Positions 5,260-11,447 of a stretch of DNA of 11,447 nucleotides are shown here, piece after piece; position 1 is the stretch's first letter, and each line of letters opens with the position of its first letter. The translations under genes were made by a program, and so were the position numbers. Source of the stretch: Micromonosporaceae bacterium (GTDB lineage Bacteria; Actinomycetota; Actinomycetes; Mycobacteriales; Micromonosporaceae); the NCBI GenBank assembly GCA_019690055.1, contig JADGGF010000088.1, forward strand, positions 1-11,447, read 5' to 3'. The notes under the pieces were generated by a model, which was not told the DNA's origin, did no database searches, and saw only the letters and a list, made by a program, of their open reading frames with translations.

Positions 5260-6300
5260 GTGATACTGACGAGGCCGATGACGCGGCGGACCTTCGGCGC
5301 GGGGGTGTTGGCGACCGGGGTCGCGTTGGCGGTGGGGTGTACCCGGCGGTCGGCGCCGGACCCGGTCACTGACCCCGAGGGTGAGCTGCGGCTGGTGCGG
5401 GTGAACACCGGGCTCGGCCTGGCCACGGGCCGCGAGGCGTACCTGACGGTGGCGGAGGAGAAGGGGTTCTTCGCCGAGGAGGGGATCCGCATCGAGGTGA
5501 TCCCGGGGGAGGGGACGGTGACGAACCTGACCCAGTTGGCCACGGGCCAGGTCGACGTCGCGACCATCGACATCAACGCGGGTCTGGTGGAGTTCGCGAA
5601 AGGCGCCTTCACCGATTTCGTGCTCACGGCGGTGCTGCACGCCCAGCTGCTCGGGTGCGTGATCGTCCGGGAGGACTCGGGAATCACCCGGCCGCGGGAC
5701 CTGGCCGGCAAACGGCTGGCGGTGATCCCCGGCGGCACGAACACGATCCTGTTCCCGGCGTTCGCCCAGCTCAACGGGTTCGATCCGACCACAGTGGAGC
5801 TGGTGTCGCCGCCGCCACCCAGCTTCGGGGCGCTGCTGGCCGCGGGTGAGGTGGATGCGATCCAGCAGTTCGTGCTGGCCCGTGCGGCGATCGAACGGGA
5901 GGTGGGCCGGCCGGTCCGGGTATTCACCTACTCGGACACGTTGCCCGAGCTGTACGGATCCGGGCTGGGCTGCTCCCGCCGGCTCGCGGCCGAGGAGCCC
6001 GACCTGGTGCGGGCGTTCAACCGGGCCGCGCTGCGCGGTTTGCAGTACGCGGTGAACAACCCGACCGAGGCGGGGGAGATCTTCGCCCGGCACCCGCGAC
6101 ACGAGGGTGGGCAGCCGGCCCCGGTTGCGGCCAAGGAGAACGAGCTGCTCGCCCCGTACGTGCGCGCCGACGAAGGGTTGGCGCTGGGCGAGTTCGACCT
6201 GACCCGGCTGGCGCAGTCGGCCGGCATCCTGCGGTCGTACGGGTTGATCGAGACATCGGTGCGGCCGGAGGAGCTGGTCGCGCCCGGGCTGTTCGGGTGA
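5260..6300 (+). CDS. ABC-type solute-binding lipoprotein, NMT1/THI5/SsuA/NrtA-like, Tat signal
   Basis: 346 residues from GTG 5260 (GAGAGGA at 5242-5248, spacing 11), or 340 from ATG 5278, which has GAGG close upstream. The N-terminus TRRTFGAGVLATGVALAVGC is a twin-arginine signal (RR at 9-10 with T8 and F12) ending in a lipobox, with Cys27 as the lipid anchor. The mature part is a type II periplasmic-binding fold. YLTVAEEKGFFAEEGIRIEV, then TNLTQLATGQVDVATIDINA, and DLAGKRLAVIPGGTN match the sulfonate/nitrate/taurine/hydroxymethylpyrimidine family. It captures a small ligand outside the membrane and delivers it to the adjacent permease. The ligand cannot be read from sequence. It is the first gene of the operon, and its stop overlaps the permease start by four bases (GTGA). 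Confidence 0.9.
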   Translation: MILTRPMTRRTFGAGVLATGVALAVGCTRRSAPDPVTDPEGELRLVRVNTGLGLATGREAYLTVAEEKGFFAEEGIRIEVIPGEGTVTNLTQLATGQVDVATIDINAGLVEFAKGAFTDFVLTAVLHAQLLGCVIVREDSGITRPRDLAGKRLAVIPGGTNTILFPAFAQLNGFDPTTVELVSPPPPSFGALLAAGEVDAIQQFVLARAAIEREVGRPVRVFTYSDTLPELYGSGLGCSRRLAAEEPDLVRAFNRAALRGLQYAVNNPTEAGEIFARHPRHEGGQPAPVAAKENELLAPYVRADEGLALGEFDLTRLAQSAGILRSYGLIETSVRPEELVAPGLFG

Positions 6301-7061
6301 GGCCGGTGCTGGGTCGGTCGGCCGGTGCGCTGCCGCCGGTGGTCTTCGGGCTGCTGCTGGTGGCGGCGTGGTGGGCGGCGACGGCGGTGCTGCGGGTGCA
6401 TCCGTTGGTGCTGCCGTCGCCGCTGGCGGTGGCCTGGGTGTTCCTGGAGCGCGGTGGTTACCTGTGGCGCAGCACCCTGACCACGCTGGGCGAGGCCGGG
6501 CTGGGGTACGTCATCGCAGCCGGCCTGGGCGTGGCCGTGGGGACCGTGCTGGCCAGCTGGCCGCTGCTGGCCCGGGCGGTGCTGCCGACGCTGGTCGGGT
6601 TGGACGCGGTGCCCAAGCTGGCTCTGGCCCCGGTCCTGGTGGTGTGGCTGGGCTTCGGGCCGACGCCGAAGGTAGTGATTGTGGTGGCGACCTGCCTGCT
6701 GTCGGTCGTGCTGGCCACCATGCACGGCATCGCCGCCACGCCGGCCGAGTACGTCGAGCTGGCCCGGTCGCTGTCGGCGTCGTGGTGGCAGCGGCTGGTG
6801 AAGTTCCGGCTGCCGTGGGCGGTGCCGCGCATCTTCGTGGGGCTGCGGATCGCCGCGCCGCTGTGCGTGATCGGTGCGGTGGTGTCGGAGTTCTTCGGCG
6901 CCACGGCCGGCCTGGGCTACGCGATCCGGGCGGCCGGGTCGGACATGCCGCTGGTGTACGCGGCCCTGCTCATACTCGCGGCGATGAGTTTGTCGATGTT
7001 CGCCGTGGTCGTCGGGGCGGAGCGCCTCGTGGCTGGCTGGGCGCGGCAGGTGACCGCATGA
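6297..7061 (+). CDS. ABC transporter permease, SsuC/NrtB/TauC family
   Basis: 254 residues from GTG 6297, within the GTGA overlap with the binding protein. The weak ribosome binding site and overlap imply translational coupling. About six membrane helices are visible, starting at 12-31 (LPPVVFGLLLVAAWWAATAV), then near 66-87, 95-120, 125-142, 180-200 and 220-240. The cytoplasmic EAA-type loop that docks the ATPase lies near 151-177 (EYVELARSLSAS to FRLPWAVP), followed by the family signature IFVGLRIAAPLCVIGAVVSE and the FFGATAGLGYAI segment. It normally forms a homodimer with two ATPase subunits and imports nitrate, sulfonates or pyrimidine precursors. No ATPase gene lies beside it, although the docking loop is kept, so the ATPase is either encoded elsewhere or missing. 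Confidence 0.92.
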   Translation: MRPVLGRSAGALPPVVFGLLLVAAWWAATAVLRVHPLVLPSPLAVAWVFLERGGYLWRSTLTTLGEAGLGYVIAAGLGVAVGTVLASWPLLARAVLPTLVGLDAVPKLALAPVLVVWLGFGPTPKVVIVVATCLLSVVLATMHGIAATPAEYVELARSLSASWWQRLVKFRLPWAVPRIFVGLRIAAPLCVIGAVVSEFFGATAGLGYAIRAAGSDMPLVYAALLILAAMSLSMFAVVVGAERLVAGWARQVTA

Positions 7062-8248
7062 GCGTCCACCGTTCGTCGTTCCGGCCGCGTACAGGTCGTC
7101 TCGCCGCGGCCGTGCTCGCGGCCACCGTCAGCATGGCGGCCGGGTGCGGGGTGTGGCCCACGCCGACCGCACCGGAGCCGGTGGTGGTCGGGGTCGATGT
7201 GAACCTGACCGACCGAGGGCCGGGCGCGGCCTACGACAACGCGCTGCGACTGGTCGTCGAGCAGGTCAACGAGCGGGCGCTGGCCGGGGCCGGGCGGCGG
7301 GTCGAGCTGCGGGTGCTCGACAACCGCGGCGACCGGGCGCTGTCCGCGCAGAACCTCGCCAGCCTGGCCGCCGACCCGCAGGTGGTGGCGGTGGTGACGG
7401 CCGGCTGCGGCGCGTGCGTGGTCGAGGCGGCCGGTTCGCTGGCGCTTCCGGTGATCGCGCTGACCGGCGAGGAGGCGGTCGCCGCCCCGGCGGTCCAGCG
7501 GCGGTGGGTGTTCCGGCTGGGCCCGAACGCGGTCGACGACGCCGACGCGCTGGCGGCCACGATGGCCGGCGACGGAGTGTCCACTGTGGCGGTCATCGCA
7601 GCCGGTGACGCCTACGGTCAGGACGGCGCGCGCTGGTTCGCCGCGGCCGCGGCGCGCGACGGCCTGGAGGTGACCGCCATGGTCGAGGTGCCGGCCACGG
7701 CGGACCAGGCGACGGTCACCGAGCTGGCCGCGTCGGTTCTCGACCGGCGGCGCCGAACGTCCACAAGGGACACCGATGGGCCGGACGCGGTGCTGCTGTG
7801 GCTGCCCGCGCCACAGGCGGCGACGGTGGCCCAGGGGCTGCGGGCCGCCGGTTACCGCGGGCGGTTCTACGCGGACATGGTGGCCGCCGACGAGCTCGCC
7901 ACGCCGGAATGGCTGGCCGGGACGCGGCTGGTGGCCACCCCGACGGCGGTCGCCGCGGAGCGCATCGCCGCGTCCCCGGCGGCGGCCGCCCGCCAGGAAT
8001 GGGTTCTCGCGTACGTGTCCCGGTACGGCGGGTACCAGCTGCACTCGACCTGGGCCGCCGACGCCCTGCTCGTGCTCGCCGATGCGATCGACCGGGCCGG
8101 CAGCACCGACCGGGCCGAGATCCGGGACCACCTCGAATACACGCGCATCGACGGAATCACCGGACCGATCCGGTTCACCGCTGAACAGCACTCCGGTCTG
8201 GCCGGCGGGCTGGTGATCCTGACCGCCATTGGTGACCGCTGGCAGTAG
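7058..8248 (+). CDS. LivK-type (Peripla_BP_6) solute-binding lipoprotein
   Basis: 396 residues from ATG 7058, in an ATGA overlap with the permease stop; the frame is open far upstream, but that part is a shadow of the permease. Residues 15-29 are the hydrophobic signal and MAAGC is a good lipobox (Cys30). The mature protein has the type I periplasmic-binding fold. VVVGVDVNLTDRGPGAAYDN opens the domain; LRLVVEQVNERALAGAGRRV, then ELRVLDNRGD, match the helix and strand of the branched-chain amino acid/amide/urea receptor family; VVAVVTAGCGACVVEAAGSL and FRLGPNAVDDADALAATMAG are also family segments. This family does not pair with SsuC-type permeases, so it may act as an independent receptor. 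Two cysteines in AGCGACV are unusual. The ligand is unknown. Confidence 0.9.
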   Translation: MSVHRSSFRPRTGRLAAAVLAATVSMAAGCGVWPTPTAPEPVVVGVDVNLTDRGPGAAYDNALRLVVEQVNERALAGAGRRVELRVLDNRGDRALSAQNLASLAADPQVVAVVTAGCGACVVEAAGSLALPVIALTGEEAVAAPAVQRRWVFRLGPNAVDDADALAATMAGDGVSTVAVIAAGDAYGQDGARWFAAAAARDGLEVTAMVEVPATADQATVTELAASVLDRRRRTSTRDTDGPDAVLLWLPAPQAATVAQGLRAAGYRGRFYADMVAADELATPEWLAGTRLVATPTAVAAERIAASPAAAARQEWVLAYVSRYGGYQLHSTWAADALLVLADAIDRAGSTDRAEIRDHLEYTRIDGITGPIRFTAEQHSGLAGGLVILTAIGDRWQ

Positions 8249-8294
8249 GCCAGGTCGCCCCCCCCACACCGATGGTGTCTATAGAGGAGTCTTT

Positions 8295-8300
8295 GGAGGT
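8295..8300 (+). promoter_or_regulatory. ribosome binding site GGAGGT deciding the methyltransferase start
   Basis: GGAGGT lies four bases before ATG 8305 and is the strongest Shine-Dalgarno in the operon. The in-frame ATG at 8272 follows a run of cytosines and has no such site. A small inverted repeat, ACACC-GAT-GGTGT, sits just upstream in the only real gap of the operon (8249-8304). Confidence 0.7.
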
Positions 8301-8304
8301 ATTG

Positions 8305-9144
8305 ATGAAGACTGGGAACCCGCCCGCGTATGTGTTCGCTGACGACGTCGAGCGGGGGGCGACGCACCACGCCGCCATGCTGGCGGTGTTGGCGCAGATG
8401 CTGGACCCGTTCACCACGTGGCGGCTGCGCCGGTACGTCACGCCGACGTCGCGGTGCCTGGAAGTGGCTGCCGGTGCCGGCAGCGTCGCCGGGTGGCTGG
8501 CCGAGCACGCGGGGGAGGTCACCGCCACGGACACAGAACCCACCCACGTCGCTGCCGTCGCCGCCAAGCACCCCAATCTGACCGTACGCCGCCACGACCT
8601 GGTCACCGACCCGTTGGAGGAGAGCCGGTGGGATGTGATCCACGTCCGGCTGCTGCTGGCTCACCTGCCCAACCGCCACGAGCTGGTCGGCAAGCTCGCC
8701 GCCGCGCTGGCGCCCGGCGGGGTGCTGGTCATCGACGAGTTCCAGCCGTCGTGGGACTGGTGCGTGCTGGACGCGCCGGACCGGGTACGGGCGCGGCAAC
8801 TGTTCGCCGCCTACCACGAGGCCCTGCTGGCGGTGCTGGCCGCGGCCGGCAACGACACCACGTTCGGCCGTAACGTCCACCGGACGATGCGCGACCACGG
8901 CCTGGTCGACATCGACGTCGAGCTGTGGGCCAAGTCCTGGTCGGGTGGGCAGGCCGGCTGCCAGCTGCCGTACCTGGCGGCGGCGCAGCTCGCGCCGAAA
9001 CTGATCGAGGCGGGCATGGCCGCCGAGGAGATCGCCGCGTTCCGGCAGCTCCTGCAGGACCCCCAGTTGCTGATCCATTCGAATCTGGCGGTGTCCACCG
9101 TCGGGCGCCGTCCCTTCACGGCGGTCGCCGCCGGGGAGGGGTGA
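8305..9144 (+). CDS. class I SAM-dependent methyltransferase
   Basis: 279 residues from ATG 8305. The Rossmann-type fold is clear: motif I CLEVAAGAGSVAGWLAEHAG with the ExxxGxG signature (residues 53-59); the acidic residue after strand 2 in TATDTEP (Asp76, expected to bind the ribose hydroxyls); RWDVIHVRLLLAHLPN (109-122); and post-motif LAPGGVLVIDE (136-145). The N-terminal helical part (18-45) resembles small-molecule methyltransferases of the Methyltransf_11/25/31 type, so the acceptor is probably a metabolite rather than DNA. Nothing in the sequence identifies the acceptor. The stop is three bases before the kinase start. Its place between a receptor lipoprotein and a sensor kinase is unusual; a role in making or modifying the sensed ligand, or the signalling partners, is only a hypothesis. 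Confidence 0.88.
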   Translation: MKTGNPPAYVFADDVERGATHHAAMLAVLAQMLDPFTTWRLRRYVTPTSRCLEVAAGAGSVAGWLAEHAGEVTATDTEPTHVAAVAAKHPNLTVRRHDLVTDPLEESRWDVIHVRLLLAHLPNRHELVGKLAAALAPGGVLVIDEFQPSWDWCVLDAPDRVRARQLFAAYHEALLAVLAAAGNDTTFGRNVHRTMRDHGLVDIDVELWAKSWSGGQAGCQLPYLAAAQLAPKLIEAGMAAEEIAAFRQLLQDPQLLIHSNLAVSTVGRRPFTAVAAGEG

Positions 9145-9147
9145 CCG

Positions 9148-11447
9148 GTGTCAGAAACGGGCTCGACCCCGGCATCGGTCGCCCCCGTGGCCACGACGCT
9201 GCGGTGGCGGTCGCGACGGTGGCGGCTGGGGAACGCGCGGATCCGGACGAAGCTCGCGCTGATCCTGCTGGTCCCGCTGCTGGCCATCGGCGTGTTGGCC
9301 GCCGCCCGGTTGGTCGAGGCGGTCGATCGCGCGGTCGAGGCCGATCAGGTTCGCGCGTTGGCGGGGGTCGCGGTGCAGGCCAGCGAGCTTGGTCACGAGC
9401 TGCACCAGGAACGCATCGCCGCGGTGCGGTTGCTGGCCGGCGGCGACGCGGCCGAGTTCACCCGTCAGACGGTTCGGACCGACGCCGCCATCGCGGGCTA
9501 CCAGACCGCCGTCGCGGCCTTGCCCGCCGTGCCCGATGTCGTCCGCCCGCGTCTGGCTGCGATCGACGCACATCTGGCCGGCCTGGTCGCGCTGCGGCAG
9601 CGGATACTCAGCGATCCGTCGATGTCCGTCTCGGCGGCGCTGCTGCGGTACCGGGCGATGCTGGTCGACGTCGGCGCGTACCAGGCGACGCTACCGGCCG
9701 TCGTCACCGACGCCGAACTGGCCGAGCGGACCAGGGCCGTGGCCGCGATTGCCTCCGCCGCCGGGCACGCCGCCGACGCCGAGGCGGTCGCCCAGACCGC
9801 CGTCGCCACCGGCGCGCTCACCGCCGCGCAGCGAGAGGCGCTGCGGGCGACCCAGACGGGCCAGCGCGAGGCGTTCGTCGCGTTCGGACAGACCGCCAGT
9901 GCGGCCCAGCGGGCCATCGTGGAGCACGCCATCACCGGCGCCAATGTGGACACCGCCGAGGCGGCCGTGCTCGCGCTGCTGGACGAGACCGCCGTCGCCC
10001 CCGATCGCGCCACCGCCGCCCGGCTGTCCGGCATGGCCGACCTGACCCGCTACGTCGGCCGGCAGCTCTACGACAACCTCCTCGACGAGCTCGCCGCCAC
10101 CCACGCCGCCCAGGTCCGCCGCGTCATCGTCGAGTCAGTCGCCGTCACGGTGGTGCTCGCGGCGGCGGTCGTGATCGCGGTGCTGCTCGCTCGGGCGCTC
10201 GCCTCCGCCCTGCACCGGCTCCGCGCCGCCGCCGTGGGCGTGGCCCACACCGAGCTGCCCGCCGCCGTCGCCCGGCTGGCCGACCCGCAGGCACTGGGTG
10301 ACACCAGCCCGGCGCAGTTGGCCGCCCAGATCGTCGTGCCCGACCGGCTGCACAGCAGCGACGAGATCGGCGAGGTCGCGTCGGCCCTCTACGAGGTGCA
10401 CCGCACCGCCGTGCACCTCGCCGCCGAGCAGGCGCTGCTGCGCACCAGCCTCTCCGCGATGATGGTCAACCTCGCCCGCCGCAGCCAGACCCTCGTCGAC
10501 ACCATGATCAGCCGGCTCGACCAGCTGCAGCGCGACGAGACGGACGCCGCCCGCCTGCAGCAGATGATGGCGCTCGACAGCCTGGCGACCCGGATGCGGC
10601 GCAACGACGAGAACCTGCTCGTGCTCGCCGGCGCCGACTCCAGCCCGCCCCGCACCCGCGACGCGCTCGCCATCGACGTCCTCCGCGCCGCCCAGTCAGA
10701 GATCGAGCAATTCCACCGTGTCGAGTTCGGCGTGGTCGACGACGACGTGCTCGTCGCCGCGGCGGCGGTCAACGACGTCGTCCGGCTCCTCGCCGAGCTG
10801 CTCGACAACGCCACCCGATTCTCCGGGCCGGACACGGTGGTGTTCTGCGAGGCCCGCCGCCTCGGCCATCAGCTCGTCATCCAGATCGAAGACCGCGGCG
10901 TGGGCATGACCCCGGAGGGGACGTACGCGATCAACGCCATGCTGGCCAACCCGCGCCCGATTGACGCGACCACCGTACGAAAGATGGGCGTGGCGGTCGT
11001 CGCCCGGCTGGCCGCCCGGCACCACATTCACGTACACCTGCAGGCCCACCGTCACTACGGCACCATCGCCACCGTCGCCCTGCCGGCGACCGTGCTCGTG
11101 CTTCCGACCGGGCGGCACCACCTCACCACCCCGCCCGGGGCACCGCTGCAGTCGCCCTCAATGCCGTCGCCCGCCGGGCCGTCGACGTCTGGCCGGTCGT
11201 CCTCGGGGCCGACGGCGCCCGCCCGGCCGCGCCGCGCGGCCGACGTGGCTCGGCACCACGCCGGCCGGCGATCCAGCCCGGCCAGCCAGACGGACGCGAC
11301 GATGCCGCTGCCGGCCATCAACGGTCAGCTCGCGGACGCCGGCGCGGCGGCTTCGCGGTCGACCCCGTGGTCGCCCGCCGACACCCCGCGCGCGGCCGTT
11401 GACACCCCGCGCCTGCCGAAACGCGTACCCCAGGCGCTGCTCCCGGG
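9148..11447 (+). CDS. NIT-domain sensor histidine kinase, conservon CvnA-like (3' end outside window)
   Basis: Open from GTG 9148 to the window end (766 codons), with GGGGAGGGG six bases upstream. TM1 is at 36-53. The extracytoplasmic region (about 60-325) resembles a nitrate/nitrite-sensing NIT domain (ELGHELHQERIAAVRLLAGG). TM2 is at 330-347 and a HAMP-like linker at about 350-410. The dimerisation region follows (MMVNLARRSQTLVDTMISRL; LDSLATRMRRNDENLLVLAG, 476-495), then a HATPase with N box ELLDNATRFS (Asn554), G1 box EDRGVGM (581-587) and a GT at 638-639. A Pro/Ser/Ala-rich tail from about 655 ends near LPKRVPQALLP, a motif common at the end of this family, so the gene is nearly complete. 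Relatives normally have LDHLATRMRR; here the His is Ser478. Family members sit in conservons with Roadblock, DUF742 and small-GTPase genes, expected just downstream. Confidence 0.9.
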   Translation, partial: MSETGSTPASVAPVATTLRWRSRRWRLGNARIRTKLALILLVPLLAIGVLAAARLVEAVDRAVEADQVRALAGVAVQASELGHELHQERIAAVRLLAGGDAAEFTRQTVRTDAAIAGYQTAVAALPAVPDVVRPRLAAIDAHLAGLVALRQRILSDPSMSVSAALLRYRAMLVDVGAYQATLPAVVTDAELAERTRAVAAIASAAGHAADAEAVAQTAVATGALTAAQREALRATQTGQREAFVAFGQTASAAQRAIVEHAITGANVDTAEAAVLALLDETAVAPDRATAARLSGMADLTRYVGRQLYDNLLDELAATHAAQVRRVIVESVAVTVVLAAAVVIAVLLARALASALHRLRAAAVGVAHTELPAAVARLADPQALGDTSPAQLAAQIVVPDRLHSSDEIGEVASALYEVHRTAVHLAAEQALLRTSLSAMMVNLARRSQTLVDTMISRLDQLQRDETDAARLQQMMALDSLATRMRRNDENLLVLAGADSSPPRTRDALAIDVLRAAQSEIEQFHRVEFGVVDDDVLVAAAAVNDVVRLLAELLDNATRFSGPDTVVFCEARRLGHQLVIQIEDRGVGMTPEGTYAINAMLANPRPIDATTVRKMGVAVVARLAARHHIHVHLQAHRHYGTIATVALPATVLVLPTGRHHLTTPPGAPLQSPSMPSPAGPSTSGRSSSGPTAPARPRRAADVARHHAGRRSSPASQTDATMPLPAINGQLADAGAAASRSTPWSPADTPRAAVDTPRLPKRVPQALLP

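Noticed and set aside
5220..5260. Possible TPP riboswitch or tRNA T-arm (the run ACTCGAATCC)
   Set aside because: The other conserved parts of a TPP aptamer and of a tRNA (acceptor, D and anticodon arms) are not present.
4966..6102. Minus-strand open frame of 378 codons
   Set aside because: Antisense shadow of the solute-binding protein gene; composition is His/Arg/Gln/Pro-rich without any domain.
6368..7057. N-terminal extension of the LivK-like ORF over the permease gene
   Set aside because: Gly/Ala/Arg-rich shadow of the permease; the true start is ATG 7058, with a signal peptide and lipobox directly after it.
6917..8269. Minus-strand open frame of 450 codons
   Set aside because: Antisense to the LivK-like lipoprotein; low-complexity Arg/Gly/His-rich translation typical of GC-rich shadow frames.
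8925..10301. Plus-strand open frame of 458 codons overlapping the kinase start
   Set aside because: It is in a different phase from the kinase, whose frame carries clear membrane, HAMP and ATPase motifs; this one is Arg/Gly repeats without structure.
1..11447. CRISPR array, prophage or transposon
   Set aside because: No regularly spaced repeats, transposase, integrase or phage structural protein can be read in any frame.

Overview
High-GC actinobacterial DNA. The strong G/C third-codon bias, GTG starts, GTGA/ATGA stop-start overlaps, a DUF3558-type lipoprotein and a conservon-type (CvnA-like) sensor kinase suggest a Streptomyces/Micromonospora-like organism, most likely Micromonosporaceae. 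The family-level guess is inference.

Left edge (1-550): the C-terminal half of 4-hydroxyphenylpyruvate dioxygenase (tyrosine catabolism), cut by the window start. It is followed by about 600 bases with no convincing gene, ending in a perfect 11-bp inverted repeat.

Middle (about 1190-4905): small genes on both strands, several damaged. They are a membrane-anchored minus-strand protein whose frame continues past an amber codon (1196-1882), a divergent DUF3558-like lipoprotein (1976-2560), two minus-strand hypothetical ORFs in one frame separated only by a TGA (3272-2583), a plus-strand hypothetical whose apparent leaderless start is out of frame with its body (3367-3866), a short 5'-truncated minus-strand remnant (about 4030-3899), and an XRE-HTH/formylglycine-generating-enzyme-like fusion that looks internally shortened (4156-4905). 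Convergent gene ends share hairpins at 2561-2598 and 3863-3902, which supports the minus-strand calls.

Right half (5260 to the window end): one tightly packed plus-strand operon. It holds an NMT1/SsuA-type solute-binding Tat lipoprotein, an SsuC/NrtB-type permease, a LivK-type solute-binding lipoprotein, a class I SAM methyltransferase and a large NIT-domain/HAMP/HATPase sensor kinase that runs off the window. No ABC ATPase lies among them. The kinase has serine where its family normally carries the candidate phospho-acceptor histidine, and a histidine-rich stretch inside its ATPase domain. The most interesting reading is a ligand-sensing module in which two extracytoplasmic binding proteins and an orphan permease feed a conservon-type kinase. 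This is inference from gene order.
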